Shown piece by piece: positions 1 through 6,446 of a stretch of 40,410 nucleotides of DNA. The notes beneath the pieces were generated by a model. It was not told the DNA's origin, searched no databases, and saw only the letters and a program-made list of their open reading frames with translations. Source of the stretch: a virus; IMG/VR virus record IMGVR_UViG_3300024348_000104, positions 1 to 40,410 of that record. The stretch is one strand, 5' to 3'. Numbering within the stretch: the stretch's first letter is position 1; every line of letters begins with the position of its first letter. A program made the position numbers and the translations under genes.

Positions 1-337
1 GAACGATTACTGGAGCAAAATAGCGTGTTTTTGGAGAAATTTTGTTAGCTAAAGTCCAATCATCTTTGTCAGCTGATTTTCTTAATCCCTTAGCGAAACC
101 TGTAATTGGGTCCTCTTCACCCCAATTAGATAAAGCCAAAATTGGTCCCTTAGAAAACCCATAATGCATTTGGATTTCTCTTAGCGGCCACTCTTTTCTA
201 AACTTGTTTGGGATAATTCTAATCTGGTATTTACCTGCTTTAGGTTTCCAGAAGATCTTTGTGTAGTCGATTTTTTCACGACCGGCGCCTCTGTTGGCGT
301 TTGCTTCAAGCTTTTGCTTGACGAACGATAAGTCCAT
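1..337 (-). CDS. gp32-like single-stranded DNA-binding protein (N-terminal part)
   Basis: The frame starts with ATG at 337 and stays open to the window edge, so the first 112 codons are present and the C-terminus is missing. The protein begins MDLSFVKQKLEANANRG. It continues with DYTKIFWKPKAGKYQIRIIP, then HYGFSKGPILALSNWGEEDP and later KTRYFAPVIV. That layout (short basic N-terminus, a W-P-x-x-G-x-x-x-x-R-I-I-P strand, an aromatic H-Y-G segment, then K-T-x-Y-x-A-P-V-I-V) is that of the OB-fold core of T4 gp32-type proteins. By family knowledge it would coat ssDNA during phage replication, recombination and repair. The zinc site and acidic tail of gp32 cannot be checked here. The leader has two tandem hairpins followed by an unpaired A/U-rich stretch, which suggests autogenous translational control. 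Family call by motif reading only. Confidence 0.75.
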   Translation of the reverse strand, partial: MDLSFVKQKLEANANRGAGREKIDYTKIFWKPKAGKYQIRIIPNKFRKEWPLREIQMHYGFSKGPILALSNWGEEDPITGFAKGLRKSADKDDWTLANKISPKTRYFAPVIV

Positions 338-360
338 GTTTGTTTGTTTTAATTGTAAGT

Positions 361-395
361 CGTTCTATGAACGGAATATTATGAATCTATGATTC
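361..395 (-). promoter_or_regulatory. Tandem hairpins in the leader of the gp32-like gene
   Basis: Two perfect 5-bp inverted repeats with the same 3-nt loop lie 23-58 bases before the ATG: bases 361-373 (CGTTC / GAACG on the coding strand) and 383-395 (GAATC / GATTC). Downstream of them the message is A/C-rich and unstructured (ends AAAACAAACAAACATG). T4 gp32 represses its own translation by binding a structured element and then an unstructured A/U-rich leader, and this layout looks analogous. The function is inferred. Confidence 0.4.
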
Positions 396-434
396 TTTTT
401 TATGACCTCAAAACTTATTTCAACAAGTGTTTTT

Positions 435-851
435 TTACTTATTAAAATCTATTATTTTATGAATCGCCGTATCTAACCTGCGTAGGCTAGGTCCGTCTGT
501 TAATAATATGCAATTTTTGTAATCGTTCCAATTAACAATGAAACTCTTATCTAATGTACCACCATTCAAATCCTTAATTAAGGTATTTAAAGCATTAATG
601 GTATATAATGTATTTGATTCTTTCTTTCTATGTAATAAGATAGTATTGGCCATCGGCGCATCTTGTACATTGCCCGAGTCAATATTGTAAGTACACATTA
701 ATTCATCGCTCTGTGGTGATTCAAGAATAAAGATCTTATTGAATAGAATAGCGTAACGGCGATTTATAGTGTTTACTGTATTTTCCAAATCCAGTGGAGT
801 TGTGAATGTACAGAATAATTTGTTCAAGTCTAGTTCGTTTAGTTGTTCCAT
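435..851 (-). CDS. Hypothetical protein, 138 aa
   Basis: I do not recognise this family. The protein is soluble, of mixed charge, with no signal peptide or membrane segment. It opens MEQLNELDLNKLFCTFTTP and has a central TILLHRKKESNTLYTINALN segment, followed by NWNDYKNCILLTDG. Its start codon lies 9 bases after the stop of the polymerase-like gene, and the gp32-like gene follows 97 bases later. It therefore sits in a small replication-type cluster and was probably co-transcribed with both. The intergenic bases read TAA-ATATTTATT-ATG, so a copy of the late motif sits almost on the start codon. A role in DNA replication or transcription switching is possible from context only. Confidence 0.7.
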   Translation of the reverse strand: MEQLNELDLNKLFCTFTTPLDLENTVNTINRRYAILFNKIFILESPQSDELMCTYNIDSGNVQDAPMANTILLHRKKESNTLYTINALNTLIKDLNGGTLDKSFIVNWNDYKNCILLTDGPSLRRLDTAIHKIIDFNK

Positions 852-860
852 AATAAATAT

Positions 861-2147
861 TTATAGTTTCTCCAAACCGTGGTACGATTGGCCTTGTTTA
901 ATGGTTACGGGATATTCCAATACGTCAACTATCTGTTGAATTAAATCTTTATCTTCTTCACTATAATCGAATAAAAACGCATCATAAGTATACAATACTA
1001 ATTTTGTTTTCTTACCTTCTAATAAATTAAATACCAACCCTAATAATTCAACATTGGTTGAGGTTTCATTACTCTGCACAACATAGTTAAATAACTTTGT
1101 CTTTGATATGCTTTCGTCGGGTATAAATATTTTATTCTGTGTTTTAAATGATTTTCCATATTGGTACGTGTCCCACATATCATCTGTGTATGCAAGTACC
1201 TTTTCAAAGAATGGTTTAGACTGATATTCCGACCAAACGCCACCATATAATTGCTTAAATGTTAATTCTTTTGCCTCTTGTTGTGATACACCCAGCACAT
1301 AACCTAAATATTCATATGTGTTTTTATCTTTTGGAAAATCAAACCCAATCATCTCACCAATTAATCGTGGGTGATATCCCTGGAAATCGATTTCAATGAA
1401 TTTATCGTTTTCTGGTTTAAAACATGCGCGTTCGCCATCATCTTTATGTAAAGCTGCGAAATTCACGCTATTGAATGTATTAGATGGGCGAGAGGTTGTG
1501 GTATATAAATTATATTGAGTGTATATTTTACTGCGATTTAAATTAAACTGAGGGTTATGCAACTTACCTCGATAATAATCAATAAAGCAGTTTTTATCAA
1601 CCGCTATGCCGTTTTTTTCAATATTATAAAACACATTTGACGTGCGGAAATTATTAAATTGAAATGTTGTGTCGCTCAGTGAGTATTGTTTAATAACGGG
1701 CCATGCTAATTCATATATAGCCTCACACATTTCATAATGTTTGCTAATAGGAATTAAACAGTTGACGTTAGACAACGCACCATGTAAGCTGTAGTAGTAG
1801 CTTATACAGGCATTATCTAACGCCTTTATGTCAACATGCTCTATAAAATTAACATCAAATAATTTATCTGAATTTGGGTACCAATGCAATGATTGCTTTT
1901 TATCTAATACCCATATTTTACCTAGACCATCTAACCAATTAAATACTTTATCTTTGGTTAATGAAAGTGACTCGTTATGATTTAAACATAGTATGTATCC
2001 CTTCTTACTATGAATGGGTCTAACATAAATTAGACTTAACTCAGTAAGTGCGGGGTGAAAATTGTTGCTATTAGGGATAAATCTAACGAAACAATCCTCG
2101 AATGATAATTGTGATAGTTGAGAAGATTTCTCAATAATATAAAACAT
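861..2147 (-). CDS. Reduced family A DNA polymerase-like protein
   Basis: This 428-aa protein has the motifs of family A (Pol I) polymerases in order. A TSRPSNTFNSVNFAAL block at about 218-232 corresponds to the TGRLSS..PNLQNIP region. Motif A is IEIDFQGYHPRLIGEM at 251-266 with catalytic D254. The O-helix matches K-x3-F-x3-Y-G exactly (K293, F297, Y301, G302). Motif C is TYDAFLF with D389. Residues 1-160 look like a worn 3'-5' exonuclease fold without its acidic residues. Differences from active enzymes: the O-helix Arg is Gln (289) and motif C HDE is YDA. Both metal-binding aspartates are kept, so activity is possible. It is much shorter than usual phage Pol I proteins (550-850 aa). It lies directly after the baseplate genes and has its own host-like promoter. 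It could be a repair or accessory polymerase, or a non-catalytic relic. Confidence 0.7.
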   Translation of the reverse strand: MFYIIEKSSQLSQLSFEDCFVRFIPNSNNFHPALTELSLIYVRPIHSKKGYILCLNHNESLSLTKDKVFNWLDGLGKIWVLDKKQSLHWYPNSDKLFDVNFIEHVDIKALDNACISYYYSLHGALSNVNCLIPISKHYEMCEAIYELAWPVIKQYSLSDTTFQFNNFRTSNVFYNIEKNGIAVDKNCFIDYYRGKLHNPQFNLNRSKIYTQYNLYTTTSRPSNTFNSVNFAALHKDDGERACFKPENDKFIEIDFQGYHPRLIGEMIGFDFPKDKNTYEYLGYVLGVSQQEAKELTFKQLYGGVWSEYQSKPFFEKVLAYTDDMWDTYQYGKSFKTQNKIFIPDESISKTKLFNYVVQSNETSTNVELLGLVFNLLEGKKTKLVLYTYDAFLFDYSEEDKDLIQQIVDVLEYPVTIKQGQSYHGLEKL

Positions 2148-2165
2148 AACCTTTTTTTGTGACCT

Positions 2166-2196
2166 TAAATATAAGATAAAATCTTGCCTTAAACAA
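2166..2196 (-). promoter_or_regulatory. Host-like promoter before the polymerase-like gene
   Basis: On the coding strand TTG (2196-2194) is followed after 20 bases by TATATTTA (2173-2166), which lies 18 bases before the ATG at 2147. This fits the Bacteroidota/Flavobacterium pattern TTG-N17-23-TAnnTTTG except for the last base. It is followed by AGGTCACAAAAAAAG, which resembles a stretch in the leader of the gp32-like gene (395-408). Sequence pattern only. Confidence 0.45.
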
Positions 2197-2644
2197 GTTC
2201 GTCTTGAAGGTAAAGTTTTATTCCAGGCATTTTCTTATTGGCCTGTTCCACTTCATTTATATTAAAGAAACCATTAGCTGTAGGGCCTTGTGAATACACA
2301 TTAAATGTTAGTGCTATAGTTTGGTATAAAGGATTATCTTTAACTTTATTATAAGTAGTGCTATCTATTTCTTTTAAATAAATAGGAATGGTATTGATAT
2401 ATTTAATAAAATATCTTAATGTATATTCTTTTCCATCAGGAATAAAAACATAATTACTGATTTTGTTGTTGCTAACTAAACTAGATATTAATTTTAAAGG
2501 TTTAGAAATACCGGTATATACTTTTCCAGGATATGCTTTACCTCGTAATTCACAATAATATCCTGTATAAGGGATAAAGTTAGAGTCAACATATTTTTCT
2601 CCCATTGTGTATTTTACTTTAACTAAATTTTTAGGTGCTCTCAT
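2189..2644 (-). CDS. Hypothetical protein of the baseplate cluster, 151 aa
   Basis: I do not recognise a named family. The protein starts MRAPKNLVKVKYTMGEKYVD. It has a middle part with GYYCELRGKAYPGKVYTG and ends NKKMPGIKLYLQDELV. There is no signal peptide or membrane helix. Its ATG overlaps the stop codon of the hub gene by one base (TAATG), so it is probably translated by coupling with the hub and made in related amounts. Its place right after the hub-lysozyme gene suggests a baseplate or hub accessory protein. This is inferred from context. It is the last structural gene before the replication-type genes. Confidence 0.75.
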   Translation of the reverse strand: MRAPKNLVKVKYTMGEKYVDSNFIPYTGYYCELRGKAYPGKVYTGISKPLKLISSLVSNNKISNYVFIPDGKEYTLRYFIKYINTIPIYLKEIDSTTYNKVKDNPLYQTIALTFNVYSQGPTANGFFNINEVEQANKKMPGIKLYLQDELV

Positions 2645-5600
2645 TATACATATTTTGCATTTTTATTCCAAACACTACCTGCATCTTTAATTTTTATTGC
2701 ATCCCAGTCAGCCGTAGATATATTAGATGGTTTTAAAACTCTAGCTCCATATCCATTCCACTTTTCATACCATAGTTTTCCAAAAGCTTCTGCTGTAGTA
2801 GCACTTTCAAATCCTTTTCGTTTAAATGATGCAACCTTTTGAGATATAAAAGAATCAAAATCTTTAAAAGATATAAAAGCTTTAAATAATCCTGTTCCTC
2901 CTTCCTTTGCTACAACATAACCATCATGGATGGAAGCATCAAATTTCCAACCCCCAGCGGTAATATCAAATCCCCCTAGGTTCCAGTTAAATCCTTTAAA
3001 ATTTTGTTCAATTTGTACTGTTGCTAATATGGCTTGTGCTAATGTTTTTCCATATTTCTTTGATAATTTTGGACCTTCCACTGCCGGATTTATTACGGTG
3101 CTATTAAATGCCACTTGTTTACCTTCCCAACCTTTATTTAAATTTTTATCAGTATATGGTTGTTTAAGACCACCTACTAAATTTCCACCTTTACCTGTTG
3201 TAATATTTGCAGTAGCACCTGTTACTTTTCCAGTTTTATCTAAAGTAACTTCAAATAAATCTGTTTCTTTACCATCTGGTTCTTCTAATATAATTGTTTG
3301 ACCTTCTAATTTAGTAACCCAACCACTATCATTAACGGTATGTCCTACCCCAGTTAAAATATATCCTAATTTTCTACCAACACCTGTATCTGCATCAGTT
3401 TTATATCCTCTAGGAAGTAAATCTGGATGGATATTAAACATATGTCCTATAATTAGGTTTGATATACCATCTATTTCTAAAGATAATTTTGTAGGAATAA
3501 TTGCTTTAAATTTAATTGGGTTTTTAGATAATGCTCTAAAAATTGCTATAATATCTCTAAGAGCACCTTCATATTTGCTTGCTTCATTAAAATCAAAATC
3601 AGCTTCAGTACCACCCATTTCCTGGATGAATTCATATATTGGTGTTAGGTTGGTTAGTAAGTTTTCTAGTTGAATATCTTCATTATCATCAGCACTTGTT
3701 GTATTCATAGCATTCATTTTAGGCTTTAAACGGTCTTTTACACCCTGGTTGAATCCAACCATAGTATCATTTTCTAGACCTAATTGCCCCCCACCTGTTT
3801 GAGCACCTATTGCTACTATAGAAGATTGTTCAGAGAATATTTGTGATTCTAATGAATAATTTCTTACTGTAGATTTTAAACCATTATATTTTCCTGTTGG
3901 TGTACCATTTTCTGAGTAGAATGTAAACATATTATTGTATGCCTCCTTTTTTGATTGGGCATCTACAAAATTGATGTCTATAATTCTAGCTACACTATCT
4001 ATAGGATCAACATGTATGTCAAAATTATTTACATTACCCGTTGCTGTAGATATATCAGATAGTATTTTTTTTAAAAAATCATATAAATTGATATTATTTT
4101 TACCAGTTTTATCACTTTCTTCTAATCCAGAATCTTTACAAGCTTTTAATAAATAACGTATATTAAGATATATATTTCCTATTTGTCCTAATCCTGCTTT
4201 ACAAGCCGGGTCTGATGTTCCATTAGTATCAGATACAGAAAATGGTTTTAAAGTGCTAAACCAACTAAGATCATCATCCGCATCTTCTTGTTTTTCCTTT
4301 ATTTCTTTTGTTTTTTGTTCAACTTTAATTTGATTTAGTATTATTTCTTTCTTTTTATCTACTATACCTAATTTAAAGCCTTTTTTGATTGCGGGGAAGT
4401 ATTCTTCTATATTACTTTCTGTGTATAAATAGTCAAGGAAATCATAAAGTTCTCCTGCTGATGGTTTTGATGTATTGCCGTTTAATGAAGGTTGCCAAGT
4501 TGTAACAGAAGATGCAGGACCCATACCCCCAGATACGGCTACAGTTACTTTTTCAACTTTTATAGCTAATTCATATTGTCTTTGTAATTCAGCAGCAGCC
4601 TTATCATCACTTATTCCTGCACTTTTACAAGCACTAAAATAATTTTGAATTAACCATTTAGCTGCGTCTTCATCTTTTGAACCAGCACTATCATTCAATA
4701 CATGGGGTATAACAGCATTTATAGTTGCTTTAGCTGTATTTTCACAGGGTGTTAAAACTCCATTCCAGGTAACATTAGCATCAACTTGTTTTCCAATATC
4801 ACCAACTTGTGGTTCTGGTGTTGCTGCAGATCCGGTTGGAGTTATAGTTTCAGGTAATTTAAAAGCTCCCCAAACATCGTTTCTAATTAAACAAACTGAA
4901 GGATCTACTGATATTTGTAGTGGGTGGCATAAACTTAATAGGTAAGGAGATGATTGATTTTTTAAATCATCAGAAGTTATTTGGTTATTAGGGTATTTTC
5001 TATCACTAATAGATACACCTACAATAGGTTTGTTTCCACCTTCAGCTACTATACCTACTGTTAAGTGATTATTAATTAATTTACATAATGATTCTAATGT
5101 TATCCATGTTTGGCTATCACTTGTTCCTAATTCTTCATCGTCATCTGTATCATTATGGTATTCAATATCCATTGATAGTAAATCATATGATACACCGAAT
5201 TTATCAGTTTTAGTAAAAATAGCAGCTTTATTATCTGAAGGTACTGAATTCCAAAGTTCATATAGTAAACCTGATAGGAAGTTTCTTTTAAAGAATTTTT
5301 CTCTATCATCGGCGGTACCAGCATAGGCGGAGTCTACTATTTGTAAATATCCCTGTGTTTGGAGGGTAATCAGGGATAGGTTAGCAGCAGAATAATTTAT
5401 TTTTAATGATTCTATTAATTCACCAATGGAAATTAAAGTTGTACTACAATCATATCCTCCATCGGGTCTTGCTGACCATTTATAATTTTTAATAATACCT
5501 AAAAAACCACCATAGTTACCTTGTGCTTTTTCTTCTTCTTTAAACAATTGTTGAAATACATTTTGATAATCTTTACCTTTAAGGTTACTATCAAATATAT

Positions 5601-6111
5601 CAAATGATGAGATGGATGATACTAAATTACCATCGTTGTTAATATAAGGAGTCCAACCCCATTCTAATAATACAGAGTATCCAGGTCTCATATAAAGTAA
5701 TTCTAAATCTTCTAATTGAGTAATATCCCAACAGTTAAAATTTATTGTTACTTCTCTTAATGAACCATAAGCTCCTTTTGATTTAATTTCAACACCTGTA
5801 ACACCGGGCATTGGTCTAATACCATATTGGTGTGTTTTACCACTCGGTGTTTGTAATGAATATGCATTTTCAGGTCCGGATCCCACACCACTTCTTAACT
5901 TTCCATTATATAAAGCACCACCCATTAAAATATAATTTTTAGCTAATGATCCACCGTCTTCTTTAACATCAACGGATGAAGACATTCTCAACCAAGCTTT
6001 TCTACCATTAAGGTAGGTTAAATCTGTTAAGTTACGTCTAGCAATAGCTTCACCTCTTTTAATGAGCTGATTCTTAATAACTGGTGGGAAGGATTCTTTA
6101 AATATAGACAT
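2644..6111 (-). CDS. Baseplate hub protein with C-terminal lysozyme-like domain
   Basis: This 1155-aa protein seems to combine a tail hub with a cell-wall enzyme, as T4 gp27/gp5 do with separate chains. The N-terminal third has hub-like segments, such as GVTGVEIKSKGAYGSLREVT and a following LEWGW motif near 150. A second hub-like part near 870-950 includes LSLEIDGISNLIIGHMFNI and GYILTGVGHTVNDSGWVTKL, which resembles gp27/late-control D proteins. Residues about 1005-1115 look like a FlgJ/GH73-type glucosaminidase: KYGKTLAQAILATVQIE with candidate catalytic E1035, then NWNLGGFD and an AF.SF..F...... helix region. The fold call for this domain is moderate. An insert at about 600-640 is highly charged. 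It would sit at the tail tip and locally degrade peptidoglycan at injection. It lies 4 bases after the LysM protein gene. Confidence 0.75.
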   Translation of the reverse strand: MSIFKESFPPVIKNQLIKRGEAIARRNLTDLTYLNGRKAWLRMSSSVDVKEDGGSLAKNYILMGGALYNGKLRSGVGSGPENAYSLQTPSGKTHQYGIRPMPGVTGVEIKSKGAYGSLREVTINFNCWDITQLEDLELLYMRPGYSVLLEWGWTPYINNDGNLVSSISSFDIFDSNLKGKDYQNVFQQLFKEEEKAQGNYGGFLGIIKNYKWSARPDGGYDCSTTLISIGELIESLKINYSAANLSLITLQTQGYLQIVDSAYAGTADDREKFFKRNFLSGLLYELWNSVPSDNKAAIFTKTDKFGVSYDLLSMDIEYHNDTDDDEELGTSDSQTWITLESLCKLINNHLTVGIVAEGGNKPIVGVSISDRKYPNNQITSDDLKNQSSPYLLSLCHPLQISVDPSVCLIRNDVWGAFKLPETITPTGSAATPEPQVGDIGKQVDANVTWNGVLTPCENTAKATINAVIPHVLNDSAGSKDEDAAKWLIQNYFSACKSAGISDDKAAAELQRQYELAIKVEKVTVAVSGGMGPASSVTTWQPSLNGNTSKPSAGELYDFLDYLYTESNIEEYFPAIKKGFKLGIVDKKKEIILNQIKVEQKTKEIKEKQEDADDDLSWFSTLKPFSVSDTNGTSDPACKAGLGQIGNIYLNIRYLLKACKDSGLEESDKTGKNNINLYDFLKKILSDISTATGNVNNFDIHVDPIDSVARIIDINFVDAQSKKEAYNNMFTFYSENGTPTGKYNGLKSTVRNYSLESQIFSEQSSIVAIGAQTGGGQLGLENDTMVGFNQGVKDRLKPKMNAMNTTSADDNEDIQLENLLTNLTPIYEFIQEMGGTEADFDFNEASKYEGALRDIIAIFRALSKNPIKFKAIIPTKLSLEIDGISNLIIGHMFNIHPDLLPRGYKTDADTGVGRKLGYILTGVGHTVNDSGWVTKLEGQTIILEEPDGKETDLFEVTLDKTGKVTGATANITTGKGGNLVGGLKQPYTDKNLNKGWEGKQVAFNSTVINPAVEGPKLSKKYGKTLAQAILATVQIEQNFKGFNWNLGGFDITAGGWKFDASIHDGYVVAKEGGTGLFKAFISFKDFDSFISQKVASFKRKGFESATTAEAFGKLWYEKWNGYGARVLKPSNISTADWDAIKIKDAGSVWNKNAKYV

Positions 6112-6115
6112 AACA

Positions 6116-6415
6116 TTATTTGTAGTTTAAATCATCAAACATTTTTAATACAGCACCTAAATCTGTTGGTATTCTTAATTGAGTACCTGGTGTAAGGAAC
6201 ATAGATCCTTTATTTATATTATTATTAGCCGCTGATATAATCCACCAATGTTCTGGGTTCTTATAGTAAGTGTAAGCTAATAAGTCTAATCTGTCTCCTA
6301 TTGTTGTGATGACATATACATCATATTCCGATAAAGGAATATTTGGGTATTTCTTTAACTTTAGGTATTTTGTACCTGTTGGTTTTTGTGTAATATCTTT
6401 TGTTGTATATCTCAT
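6116..6415 (-). CDS. LysM-domain baseplate protein (gp53 / tail protein X type)
   Basis: This 99-aa protein carries a LysM-like core at about 32-82: VITTIGDRLDLLAYTYYKNP, then EHWWIISAANN and a closing PGTQLRIPTD strand. The G-D-x-L-D-x-(I/L)-A-x-x-x-Y-x-x-P-x-x-W-W-x-I-x-x-A-N pattern is typical of the small LysM proteins of contractile tails (P2 gpX, T4 gp53). These clamp baseplate and hub parts together or bind peptidoglycan at the tail tip. It sits between the two largest baseplate genes, which agrees with that role. The leader reads ATATAAATAATG, without Shine-Dalgarno. Confidence 0.8.
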   Translation of the reverse strand: MRYTTKDITQKPTGTKYLKLKKYPNIPLSEYDVYVITTIGDRLDLLAYTYYKNPEHWWIISAANNNINKGSMFLTPGTQLRIPTDLGAVLKMFDDLNYK

Positions 6416-6446
6416 TATTTATATTATTAAATTACCACCCATTGCG

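Noticed and set aside
6411-6446. T4-style TATAAATA late promoter before the LysM gene
   Set aside because: It reads TATAAATA in the T4 direction but lies 2 bases from the ATG, leaving no room for promoter spacing; likely AT-rich chance.
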